Source of the DNA: Thermoplasmata archaeon
GTDB lineage: Archaea; Thermoplasmatota; E2; DHVEG-1
Assembly (NCBI GenBank): GCA_003651045.1
Contig: QMTJ01000011.1
Coordinates: forward strand, 1 to 14,560
DNA: 14,560 nucleotides
Reading direction: 5' to 3'
A program made the translations under genes and the position numbers. Below are positions 5,941-13,083 of this stretch, one piece after another. Within the stretch, counting starts at the first letter, position 1; the number at the start of each line of letters is the position of its first letter. Below the pieces are notes generated by a model. The model saw only the letters and a list, made by a program, of their open reading frames with translations. It was not told the DNA's origin and did no database searches.

Positions 5941-7440
5941 TTATACTTTAATAAACGTTGTGAAATTATAATCTTCTTGGACTATTTTACCTCTTGGATC
6001 TACGACTTCTACGTGCCATGTTATATCAGTTAACTCAGGTAACGGTGTTATCAGAGTTGCATTAAAGGTACCATTGTATTGATTCGTATATGTAACATTG
6101 TTGACATATTTACCAGATATTGTTACGTTAAATGGATCCCCTTCAGGGTCTGTAACGTTAATTATGACACGTGGACATTCAGGGTTTATATTTTTTGCCC
6201 CATTCTCAGGGACTGGGTTTGAAACTATTGGTCTTTTATTCGCTAATCCAAGGGTTTCACGTATGATTTCAATAGCATCTATTGTTTCATTTATGAAGTC
6301 ATCTGGTAGTTTTCCCCTATTCTCTTCAAGCATATCCTGCATTTTTATTAAACTATTATTCACTATTTTTAACAGTTTAGGATGTTTTAATAAAAATTGT
6401 TGAAGGATCTCAGGTATAGCTATGTTCTCTAAATCTATATTCCAGCCGAGTTTGAGGTATAACTGAATAAGTAATACAAGTAATGGATACTTTGGTTTTT
6501 CAGGGAAAAACTTTGATAAACCAGCTACGACCATAGCTCCTAAAGCCATTTTACTCCATTTTTTCAACCATTTATCCTGAAGTTGTTTATATTGTTGTTT
6601 GTATCCTTCTACCACAGTTTCCTGCGGGCTTTGTTCTACTTTGAATTGTTTACTATCGGAGGCATTGTTTCCTGCAGAATCTTGAACTGTTAATTTGATA
6701 ATATAGTTCTGCTGGGATACAGTGTATATATAGGTTAAGGGGATAGTGATGCTTTTTCCTTCAAACGTATATACTGGTTTCATCTGTCTACTTCCAGTGA
6801 AAATACCTGTTGAATATGTTGGTGCTTGAAGCTCCCATTTATATGAAACAATATCATCTCCTTCTGGGTCATAAACCCTTGCAGTACATGTGAGATCAGA
6901 ATCACCTTTTATAATCATGAAAGGAATATTTGATTTATCTATCAGAGGACGAATATATCTACCCTCGTACCAATCCCATAATTTTGACCATATAAGTATG
7001 GTACCAGGCTTCCAAGGTCGACTCATTTTATCACTGGATAATTCAATTCTAACTTGAGGTGGCTGGTTAGCGTTTGCTGAGATTTCAATATGATCTGAAT
7101 TTTTTTTGCCAGAGCTATCTGTAACTGTCAAAGTACATGTATATGTACCGTTTTCACTATAGACATGTGTTGGGTTTATTTCGTTAGATGTTTCGCCGTC
7201 TCCAAAATCCCATTGATATTTAACATTACCAACAGTGTGTAATACTATTGATGTAAAGTTGGCTTCAAGAGGAACTGTTCCAGAGTTTTTATCTACAAAA
7301 ATTTTTACTATGATAGGGGTTTTTTCTTTTTCTACACCTGTTTCAGGAAATATTCCATATTGTATATTTACTGCATATACTGAGAGTATGATAATAGCTG
7401 CTACGAAAATGATATTTAATATGTTTTGTTTTTCTTTCAT
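5941..7440 (-). CDS. Membrane-anchored extracellular PKD-domain protein with helical middle region (499 aa)
   Basis: Residues 8-26 are a single hydrophobic signal-anchor, and no cleavage site is obvious, so the protein is probably tethered with its bulk outside. Residues 43-122 form a classic PKD domain with WDFGDGE at 77-83 and a C-terminal TYTCTLTVTDSSG. Residues 128-268 look like a second, expanded PKD-like domain (VYDPEGDDIVSYKW ... YIIKLTVQDSAGN) with a Trp-rich insert at 143-170. Residues 275-400 are mostly helical, with a modestly hydrophobic stretch at 298-332. Residues 403-497 are another Ig/FN3-like beta domain rich in N-x-T sites. No catalytic motif was seen. PKD proteins of archaea commonly serve in cell-surface adhesion or accompany secreted peptidases; the role here is unknown. 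The start is supported by GGAGG nine to ten bases upstream. Confidence 0.88.
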   Translation of the reverse strand: MKEKQNILNIIFVAAIIILSVYAVNIQYGIFPETGVEKEKTPIIVKIFVDKNSGTVPLEANFTSIVLHTVGNVKYQWDFGDGETSNEINPTHVYSENGTYTCTLTVTDSSGKKNSDHIEISANANQPPQVRIELSSDKMSRPWKPGTILIWSKLWDWYEGRYIRPLIDKSNIPFMIIKGDSDLTCTARVYDPEGDDIVSYKWELQAPTYSTGIFTGSRQMKPVYTFEGKSITIPLTYIYTVSQQNYIIKLTVQDSAGNNASDSKQFKVEQSPQETVVEGYKQQYKQLQDKWLKKWSKMALGAMVVAGLSKFFPEKPKYPLLVLLIQLYLKLGWNIDLENIAIPEILQQFLLKHPKLLKIVNNSLIKMQDMLEENRGKLPDDFINETIDAIEIIRETLGLANKRPIVSNPVPENGAKNINPECPRVIINVTDPEGDPFNVTISGKYVNNVTYTNQYNGTFNATLITPLPELTDITWHVEVVDPRGKIVQEDYNFTTFIKV

Positions 7441-7450
7441 ATATCCTTAT

Positions 7451-7486
7451 CCTCCAATAAGTATGTTATTTATAGAGAAACTCTAT
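7451..7486 (-). promoter_or_regulatory. Promoter and ribosome binding site of the PKD protein gene, with inverted repeat
   Basis: On the minus strand GGAGG (7451-7455) precedes the ATG at 7440, and a TATA-like CTATAAATAA lies at about 7467-7477. Overlapping the TATA box is a perfect 6-base inverted repeat, ATAGAG-AAA-CTCTAT (7472-7486). It may be an operator or only chance in AT-rich DNA. Confidence 0.4.
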
Positions 7487-7657
7487 TTTTATAATATTTT
7501 TTATAGTTATATTTATATATCATATTAATTGTATATATATTTACTGTTATAAATTATAAATTGAGATAAAAATATAGGTGTATAATCGTTATGTGTTGAT
7601 GAGTTTAATGATAAAAAATAGGTTTTAATGTGTTTCTTTTAGTTTTTTTGGTTTTTT

Positions 7658-7671
7658 CCGAAAATTTATAT
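7658..7671 (+). promoter_or_regulatory. BRE/TATA promoter of the first crotonase gene
   Basis: CCGAAAATTTATAT lies about 38 bases before the ATG at 7703, a good archaeal BRE plus TATA box. The predicted transcription start near 7692 leaves a leader of about ten bases without a clear ribosome binding site. The core CCGAAAATTT recurs inverted after the gene at 8489-8498. Confidence 0.65.
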
Positions 7672-7702
7672 CCAGATTCATATTGTTGAGAGTTGATAAT
7701 CT

Positions 7703-8485
7703 ATGAACTACGAAACTTTAATATATACCATTAAGAACAAAATTGCATATATCATTCTTAACAGACCAGAACGTCTTAATTCATTTGATATAACTCTTGG
7801 AGAAGAACTTTATAGTGTTTTAAAAAATATTTCTTCTAACCCAGATATACGAGCAGTGGTGATAAAAGGAACAGGTAAAGGATTCTGCGGAGGTGGAGAC
7901 GTCAAAGAGATGCATTTTGCAAAGGATAAACCAAAGTTTTTAAGGGATCTTACAAAGGCGATCCATAAGTGTGTAGTAGAAATAAGAAATATGGAGAAAC
8001 CTGTGATAGCCGCGGTGAATGGTGCAGCATTTGGAGCAGGGTTTTCACTTGCACTTGCATGTGATATAATTATTGCGGTAAAAACAGCAAGGTTTAGTAC
8101 TGCTTTTATTGGTATTGGTCTTGCACCAGGTTGTGGTACACAGTTTTTCACGAGAACTGTTGGTTATCAAAAAGCATGTGAATATATACTTACTTCAAAA
8201 GTTTTTAATAGTGAGGAGGCTAGAGAACTTGGGATTGTAAACAGAGTTGTTGAATCAGATGAACTTGAAACTACTGTTGAGGAGTTTGTAGATAAATTCA
8301 GAAATCTACCATCGATAGCTGTTGGAAAAGCTAAAATGCTGATTAATAAAAGTTTTGAGAATGATATGATCACCCATTTAGAGCTGGAGAGCAAAACTGC
8401 TTCAGAATCAGCTGGTACAATGGATTTCATGGAAGGTGTCGCTGCTTTTGTAGAAAAAAGAAAACCTGTTTTTAAAGGTGAATAA
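7703..8485 (+). CDS. Crotonase-fold (enoyl-CoA hydratase/isomerase-like) protein lacking the usual catalytic acids (260 aa)
   Basis: This is a full-length crotonase: LNRPERLNSF near the N-terminus, a CoA-binding and oxyanion loop at 61-70 (FCGGGDVKEM), the second oxyanion loop NGAAFGAGFSLALACD (106-121), and a C-terminal trimerisation region ending MEGVAAFVEKRKPVFKG. Against rat mitochondrial hydratase, Glu144 corresponds to Ser115 and Glu164 to Phe135, so ordinary hydration is unlikely. The arrangement AGFSLALACD...FIGIGLAP resembles PaaG-like isomerases, but the Asp these use after the Pro is here Gly143 (PGCG). It may be an isomerase, a thioesterase or decarboxylase-like member, or a protein that uses another residue. 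It precedes the leucine-pathway genes by 116 bases on the same strand, suggesting a related acyl-CoA substrate. The ATG at 7703 matches the usual family start. Confidence 0.88.
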   Translation: MNYETLIYTIKNKIAYIILNRPERLNSFDITLGEELYSVLKNISSNPDIRAVVIKGTGKGFCGGGDVKEMHFAKDKPKFLRDLTKAIHKCVVEIRNMEKPVIAAVNGAAFGAGFSLALACDIIIAVKTARFSTAFIGIGLAPGCGTQFFTRTVGYQKACEYILTSKVFNSEEARELGIVNRVVESDELETTVEEFVDKFRNLPSIAVGKAKMLINKSFENDMITHLELESKTASESAGTMDFMEGVAAFVEKRKPVFKGE

Positions 8486-8488
8486 AAA

Positions 8489-8498
8489 AAATTTTCGG
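8489..8498 (-). repeat. Inverted copy of CCGAAAATTT flanking the first crotonase gene
   Basis: AAATTTTCGG here is the exact reverse complement of the CCGAAAATTT in the promoter at 7658-7667. The two copies bracket the 783-base gene. It could be a regulator site shared by both promoters, or chance. Confidence 0.3.
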
Positions 8499-8520
8499 CA
8501 AATGTTGAAAAAACTTTTAG

Positions 8521-8534
8521 AAAGGTTTATCTAT
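8521..8534 (+). promoter_or_regulatory. Weak candidate promoter before liuC
   Basis: AAAGGTTTATCTAT is a passable TATA box about 75 bases before the liuC start. The 116-base gap between the two crotonase genes, longer than any other gap in the operon, makes an internal promoter reasonable. A second candidate, TTATAATGATAAAA, lies near 8559-8572. Confidence 0.3.
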
Positions 8535-8601
8535 TTCGCCTGACATCGTCAACTGCGTTATAATGATAAAAACTTTGATGTAATTGGGGGAAACATTTGT
8601 T

Positions 8602-9381
8602 ATGGGTTATGATACAATTGAGGTTGTCAGGGAGAAAAATGTAGCTAGGGTGTATCTTAATCGTCCTGATGTTCATAATGCTATGAATGAAAAACTTATG
8701 AAGGAGTTAATAAGTTGTTTTAGAGAGCTTGGTAGTGATAAAAATGTTAGGATGATTATTTTAACAGGTAGGGGTGAATCTTTTTGTGCTGGTGCCGATC
8801 TTAACTGGATGAAAAGTATGGTTAATTATTCTAAGGAGGAAAACATTGAGGATAGCAGGTTGTTGCTTGATTTGTATGAGACGATTTATACTTGCTCGAA
8901 ACCAGTTATTGGCCGGGTTAACGGTCATGCTTTTGGTGGTGGTATAGGTTTATTTGCGGTTTGTGATATTGTTATTGCGGTTGAGGGTTGTAAATTTGCT
9001 TTTAGTGAGGTTAAACTAGGTATAATACCTGCTGTTATTTCAACGTATGTTGTTAGACGTATTGGTTTGTCTAATATGAGACGTCTTTTTGTAACTGGTG
9101 AAAGGTTTGATTCCTTTTATGCGAAAGAGGTAGGTCTTGTTGATTTTGTAGCTTCTAAGGAGGAGTTTGATTCTTTGGTGGAGAAGTATGTTGAGATACT
9201 TCGCTCATCTGGTCCTGTGGCGGTGAAAGAGGTTAAAGAACTTGTTGAAAGATATGAAAAACTGGATGTAGAAGAGTATAAAGAGTATACCGTTAGGAAA
9301 ATCGCTGAGCTTAGAGTATCTAATGAGGGACAGAGTGGTATTAATGCGTTTCTTGATAAAAAGAAACCTATTTGGAGTTGA
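8602..9381 (+). CDS. liuC: 3-methylglutaconyl-CoA hydratase, LiuC-like (259 aa)
   Basis: Crotonase family. In leucine breakdown this enzyme hydrates 3-methylglutaconyl-CoA to 3-hydroxy-3-methylglutaryl-CoA, one step after 3-methylcrotonyl-CoA carboxylase. Diagnostic segments are NRPDVHNAM (20-28), FCAGADLNWMK (61-71), NGHAFGGGIGLFAVCD (107-122) and FAFSEVKLGIIPAVISTYVVRRIG (132-155). The PAVIS-YVV signature with the single catalytic glutamate (Glu136) and Gly116 in place of the other is the bacterial LiuC pattern as I know it. The ATG at 8602 is preferred over a TTG at 8584 because the protein then begins MGYDTIEVVRE like relatives and the GGGGG at 8586-8590 can serve as ribosome binding site. 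The stop overlaps the next start by one base (TGATG). Other short-chain enoyl-CoA substrates are possible, but the neighbours strongly favour this role. Confidence 0.88.
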   Translation: MGYDTIEVVREKNVARVYLNRPDVHNAMNEKLMKELISCFRELGSDKNVRMIILTGRGESFCAGADLNWMKSMVNYSKEENIEDSRLLLDLYETIYTCSKPVIGRVNGHAFGGGIGLFAVCDIVIAVEGCKFAFSEVKLGIIPAVISTYVVRRIGLSNMRRLFVTGERFDSFYAKEVGLVDFVASKEEFDSLVEKYVEILRSSGPVAVKEVKELVERYEKLDVEEYKEYTVRKIAELRVSNEGQSGINAFLDKKKPIWS

Positions 9382-10886
9382 TGGTGTTGTTTAAAAAGGT
9401 TCTGGTAGCGAATCGTGGTGAGATAGCTGTTAGAGTTATAAAAGCATGTCAGGAGATGGGTGTAAAAACTGTAGCTATTTATTCAGATGTGGATAAAGAT
9501 GCGCCTCATGTGCAGTTGGCAGATGAAACAGTGGGTCTTGGTGATCCTACTCCTATTCAGAGTTATCTGAATATTTCTAAGATTATAAAAATTGCTCAGG
9601 ATGTTGGTGCAGAGGCTATTCACCCGGGTTATGGTTTTCTCGCGGAAAATCCTGATTTTGCTATGTCCTGTGATGATGCTGGTGTAAAGTTTATTGGTCC
9701 TTCTTCTAAGGTTATAGGTTTGATGGGTGATAAAATAGCTGCTAAGAAAACTATGGAGAAAGCTGGTGTACCTGTTATCCCTGGTTATCATGGTTTGAAA
9801 CAAGATGTTTCTACTCTTGTGAGGGAGGGAAAAAAGATTGGTTTTCCACTTCTGGTTAAGGCTGCTGCTGGTGGTGGTGGTAAAGGTATGAGGATTGTTT
9901 ATTCTGAGGATACTTTAGAGGAATCAATTGAGAGTGCAAAACGTGAATCTAAGTCTTCTTTTGGTGATGATACTGTTTTTTTGGAGAAGTATTTGGATAA
10001 ACCTCGTCATATTGAGTTTCAGATACTTGCTGATGAATATGGGAATACTATTCATCTTTTTGAGAGAGAGTGTTCTATACAGCGTCGTCATCAGAAGATT
10101 ATTGAGGAGACACCTTCTCCAGTGGTGAGTAAAGAACTTCGTAGGAGGATGGGTGAGGCTGCTGTTAAGGCTGCTCAGGCAGTAGGTTATTCAAATGCTG
10201 GGACTGTTGAGTTTATGGTTGATGGTGATTTGAATTTTTATTTTATGGAGATGAACACTCGGTTGCAGGTTGAGCATCCTATTACCGAGATGACTACTGG
10301 TGTTGATCTTGTTAAATGGCAGTTGCGTATTGCTAGTGGGATGAAGCTTACTCTTAAACAAAAAGATTTGTTTCAGCGTGGTCATGCTATTGAATGTCGT
10401 ATATATGCTGAGGATCCCAGGAATGGTTTTTTACCAAGTGTAGGGACTTTGGAGAAAATAGAGGTTCCAACCGGACCTAATATTAGGGATGATAGTGGAA
10501 TCTGTACGGGTATGAAAATAACCCCGTATTATGATCCTTTGTTGGCGAAACTTGTTGTAAGTGCAGAGAATAGAGAAGAAAGCATCCAGAAGATGATATG
10601 GGCGTTATCTCATTATGTAGTTATGGGTGTTACTACGAATATATCCTTTTTGAAAAAAGTTTTAGAACATGAGGAGTTCAGGAGAGGGAATATTACGACG
10701 CATTTTATTGATAATTATTTTAAAGATTGGACGACAGCAAAAAAGGGTCTTCCAGTTGATGCAATTATTGCATTAGCTGTTTATGATTTAATGCATAGGA
10801 GGACACATGAGGTTGTGAGGTATAAAGAAGCAGATCCTCATTCACCTTGGAAACATGTGGGTAGATGGAGAGTAGGAGGTATATAA
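9381..10886 (+). CDS. accC: Biotin carboxylase subunit of 3-methylcrotonyl-CoA carboxylase (501 aa)
   Basis: It uses ATP and bicarbonate to carboxylate biotin on the carrier protein. Visible features are the N-terminal KVLVANRGEIAVRVIKACQEMG, the HPGYGFLAENPDFA segment (about 81-93), the ATP-grasp Gly loop KAAAGGGGKGMRIV (about 160-173), the FLEKYLDKPRHIEFQI strand (about 200-215), the metal and catalytic core FMEMNTRLQVEHPITE (about 288-303) and the C-terminal biotin carboxylase domain (ECRIYAEDP). A tail of about 50 residues beyond the AccC core resembles the linker of MCC/PCC alpha subunits, but no biotinyl domain follows: the carrier is a separate gene. The ATG at 9381 overlaps the liuC stop; a TTG at 9387, giving MFKKVLVANRGE, is an equally good start by family and by GGAG spacing (9374-9377). 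Assignment to MCC rests on the carboxyltransferase gene. Confidence 0.93.
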   Translation: MVLFKKVLVANRGEIAVRVIKACQEMGVKTVAIYSDVDKDAPHVQLADETVGLGDPTPIQSYLNISKIIKIAQDVGAEAIHPGYGFLAENPDFAMSCDDAGVKFIGPSSKVIGLMGDKIAAKKTMEKAGVPVIPGYHGLKQDVSTLVREGKKIGFPLLVKAAAGGGGKGMRIVYSEDTLEESIESAKRESKSSFGDDTVFLEKYLDKPRHIEFQILADEYGNTIHLFERECSIQRRHQKIIEETPSPVVSKELRRRMGEAAVKAAQAVGYSNAGTVEFMVDGDLNFYFMEMNTRLQVEHPITEMTTGVDLVKWQLRIASGMKLTLKQKDLFQRGHAIECRIYAEDPRNGFLPSVGTLEKIEVPTGPNIRDDSGICTGMKITPYYDPLLAKLVVSAENREESIQKMIWALSHYVVMGVTTNISFLKKVLEHEEFRRGNITTHFIDNYFKDWTTAKKGLPVDAIIALAVYDLMHRRTHEVVRYKEADPHSPWKHVGRWRVGGI

Positions 10887-10915
10887 AAAAGAGGATAACA
10901 TAAGGTGTGAAAAAT

Positions 10916-11407
10916 ATGTTTATTAACTATGAACATGAGAATCATGTGTACAATGTTTCAATAGAGCATAAGGATAGTTATTATTTTATAACCTATGATA
11001 ACACAGAGTATAAAGTTGAAGCAGAGGAGACAAAACCAGGTCAGCTTAAGATAAAGATTGGCGATAAAATAGTGAAAGCTGTGATAGCTGAGAGTGGTAA
11101 AGAAAAATTTGTGTTTGTAGATGGTGATGTTTTTAAGGTGAAACCTGTGGAGCTTACTGGTATGAAACGTGTTAAGAAGAAAGATGAGGAGGAGGGTCTT
11201 AGTTCTCCTATTTCTGGTAGAGTGGTAAGTGTTAAGGTCAAAAAGGGTGATTTTGTTAAAAAGGGTGACGTGCTTATGGTTATTGAGGCTATGAAAATGG
11301 AGTATCTTATACGTGCACCGTATGATGGTAAGGTGAAAAAAATTAATTTTAAGGAGAAGGATCAGATTGAGATTGGTCAGACTACTGTGGAGCTTGAAAA
11401 GGAATAA
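10916..11407 (+). CDS. Biotin carboxyl carrier protein of the carboxylase (163 aa)
   Basis: The C-terminal 70 residues are a biotinyl domain: SSPISGRVVSVKVKKGDFVKKGD followed by VIEAMKMEYLIRAPYDGKV, with the biotin-accepting Lys127 in AMKM, 36 residues from the end as usual. The N-terminal 80 residues are beta-rich and charged (repeated YxV and KIxxGDK-like strands) and may form the BT-type docking domain that in fused MCC/PCC alpha subunits joins the carboxylase to the transferase. A lysine/glutamate linker (84-93, KRVKKKDEEE) separates the two. The ATG at 10916 is chosen because AAGGTG at 10902-10907 lies eight bases upstream; a GTG at 10907 would add three residues and overlap that site. 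It lies 29 bases after the biotin carboxylase gene and 21 bases before the transferase gene, in one operon. It is the expected target of BirA. Confidence 0.94.
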   Translation: MFINYEHENHVYNVSIEHKDSYYFITYDNTEYKVEAEETKPGQLKIKIGDKIVKAVIAESGKEKFVFVDGDVFKVKPVELTGMKRVKKKDEEEGLSSPISGRVVSVKVKKGDFVKKGDVLMVIEAMKMEYLIRAPYDGKVKKINFKEKDQIEIGQTTVELEKE

Positions 11408-11428
11408 AAATATGGGGGTATAAAAGGT

Positions 11429-13036
11429 ATGGAGGTTATTGAGAGTAATATCAATACGTCTAGTAAAGAATATAAAGAAAATTTTAGGCATTATGAGTTA
11501 CTTGTTAAGGATTTAAAGGAGAAGATTGCTCTTGTTCAGAAAGGTGGTGGTGAGGAAAAAATAAAACTTCATAAGTCTAGAGGTAAAATGCTTGCTCGTG
11601 AACGTATCGAGGCTTTGTTGGATCCTGATACACCTTTTATGGAGTTTAACCCTCTTGCTGCTTGGGATATGTATGATAATAAGGCACCTTGTGCAGGTAT
11701 TATTACTGGTATTGGCATTATTCACGGTCGTGAGGTGGTAATTGTTGCTAATGATGCAACTGTTACTGGTGGGACTTATTATCCTATGACTGTTAAGAAA
11801 CATCTTCGTGCTCAGGAGATTGCTATGGAGAATAATCTCCCTTGTATTTATTTGGTTGATTCTGGTGGTGCTTTTCTTCCTATGCAAGATGAAGTTTTTC
11901 CTGATAGAGAACATTTTGGTCGTATTTTTTATAATCAGGCTGTGATGTCTTCGATGGGTATTCCTCAGATATCTGCTGTTATGGGTAGTTGTACTGCTGG
12001 TGGTGCTTATGTTCCTGCTATGTCTGATGAGACTGTGATTGTTAAAGGTACTGGTACGATTTTTCTTGGTGGACCACCACTTGTGAAGGCTGCTACTGGT
12101 GAAGAGGTAACGGCTGAGGAGCTTGGTGGTGCTGATGTACATTGCCGTGAAAGTGGTGTAGCTGATCATTATGCACATGATGACATGGAGGCTATACAGA
12201 TTACAAGAAATATAGTAGAAAATCTTAACCGTCCGGAGAAAACATATCTTGATATACGTGAACCTGAGGAACCACTGTATGATATAAAAGAGATATACGG
12301 TATTATACCCAAAGATCTCAGGAAACCTTTCGATGTTAGAGAGATAATAGCCAGAATTGTCGATGGTTCAAAGTTTCATGAGTTTAAAGCATTGTATGGT
12401 GAAACAATAGTATGCGGCTTCGCTAGGATTATGGGTTACCCGGTGGGTATTCTAGCGAATAATGGTGTATTGTTTTCTGAATCAGCTATTAAAAGTACAC
12501 ATTTTATTGAAATGTGCTGCCAGCGTAAGATACCACTGGTTTTCCTTCAGAATATCACTGGTTTCATGGTTGGACGTAAATATGAAGCAGGTGGTATTGC
12601 AAAAGATGGAGCAAAAATGGTTAACGCTGTAGCAACTGCGAATGTGCCCAAGTTTACTGTTATAATAGGTGGTTCATTTGGAGCGGGAAACTATGGTATG
12701 TGCGGTCGGGCTTATCAACCTAGGCAGCTTTGGATGTGGCCTAATGCCCGTATATCTGTAATGGGTGGTGAACAAGCAGCTAATGTACTTTTAACTGTTA
12801 AACGTGATCAACTATGGCGTAAAGGCAAAGCACTGACAAAAGAAGAAGAGAAAGCAATAACAGAGCCTATACTTAAAAAATATGAAAAAGAAGGAAACCC
12901 ATATTATAGTACAGCCCGTATATGGGATGACGGGATCATTGACCCAGTGGATACCCGTATGGTACTTGGTCTTGGTATCTCCGCATCATTAAATGCTTCG
13001 ATACCCGATTGGAAACCTGGTGTTTTTAGGATGTAA
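11429..13036 (+). CDS. mccB: 3-methylcrotonyl-CoA carboxylase, carboxyltransferase (beta) subunit (535 aa)
   Basis: It transfers the carboxyl group from carboxybiotin to 3-methylcrotonyl-CoA, giving 3-methylglutaconyl-CoA in leucine degradation. The length of 535 matches MCC beta/LiuB. N-terminal crotonase-like domain: KMLARERIEALLDPDTPF (53-70), NDATVTGGTYYPMTVKKHLR (108-127), GSCTAGGAYVPAMSDE (186-201) and FLGGPPLVKAATGEEV (212-227). C-terminal domain: YGIIPKDLRKPFDVRE (290-305), LFSESAIKSTHFIEMCC (348-364), NITGFMVGRKYEAGGIAK (375-392) and GGSFGAGNYGMCGRAYQPR (414-432). Several of these, in particular GPPLVKAATGEEV and the GNYGMCGRAY segment, are those of MCC rather than propionyl-CoA carboxylase. 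The ribosome binding site GGGGG is nine to ten bases upstream. Codon choice changes sharply near residue 251 (base 12180), at the junction of the two halves. Confidence 0.96.
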   Translation: MEVIESNINTSSKEYKENFRHYELLVKDLKEKIALVQKGGGEEKIKLHKSRGKMLARERIEALLDPDTPFMEFNPLAAWDMYDNKAPCAGIITGIGIIHGREVVIVANDATVTGGTYYPMTVKKHLRAQEIAMENNLPCIYLVDSGGAFLPMQDEVFPDREHFGRIFYNQAVMSSMGIPQISAVMGSCTAGGAYVPAMSDETVIVKGTGTIFLGGPPLVKAATGEEVTAEELGGADVHCRESGVADHYAHDDMEAIQITRNIVENLNRPEKTYLDIREPEEPLYDIKEIYGIIPKDLRKPFDVREIIARIVDGSKFHEFKALYGETIVCGFARIMGYPVGILANNGVLFSESAIKSTHFIEMCCQRKIPLVFLQNITGFMVGRKYEAGGIAKDGAKMVNAVATANVPKFTVIIGGSFGAGNYGMCGRAYQPRQLWMWPNARISVMGGEQAANVLLTVKRDQLWRKGKALTKEEEKAITEPILKKYEKEGNPYYSTARIWDDGIIDPVDTRMVLGLGISASLNASIPDWKPGVFRM

Positions 13037-13065
13037 AAAAGAGCATTGTAGAATAAAGAATAGAA

Positions 13066-13083
13066 GATTTATTTTTTCTTTTA
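13066..13083 (+). terminator. T-tract terminator of the carboxylase operon
   Basis: A run ATTTTTTCTTTTATT lies about 35 bases after the mccB stop, in the 44-base gap between convergent genes. On the other strand the A6 at 13036-13041 gives a T-tract for the converging ACT-domain gene. Confidence 0.55.

Noticed and set aside
7472..7486. Intrinsic terminator hairpin ATAGAG-AAA-CTCTAT
   Set aside because: It lies upstream of both divergent genes, not after a gene, and overlaps a TATA-like box, so a promoter element is more sensible.
8584..8586. TTG start adding six residues to LiuC
   Set aside because: The ATG at 8602 gives the normal family N-terminus and leaves the G-rich ribosome binding site upstream of it.
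10958..12178. Long minus-strand open frames opposite the carrier protein and transferase genes
   Set aside because: Their translations are low-complexity Thr/Ser/His/Asn-rich mirrors of the real genes, produced by the T-ending codon bias of the plus strand.
8602..13036. Propionyl-CoA or acetyl-CoA carboxylase instead of methylcrotonyl-CoA carboxylase
   Set aside because: The transferase carries MCC-type segments and length and is preceded by a LiuC-like hydratase; no methylmalonyl-CoA epimerase or mutase genes are present.
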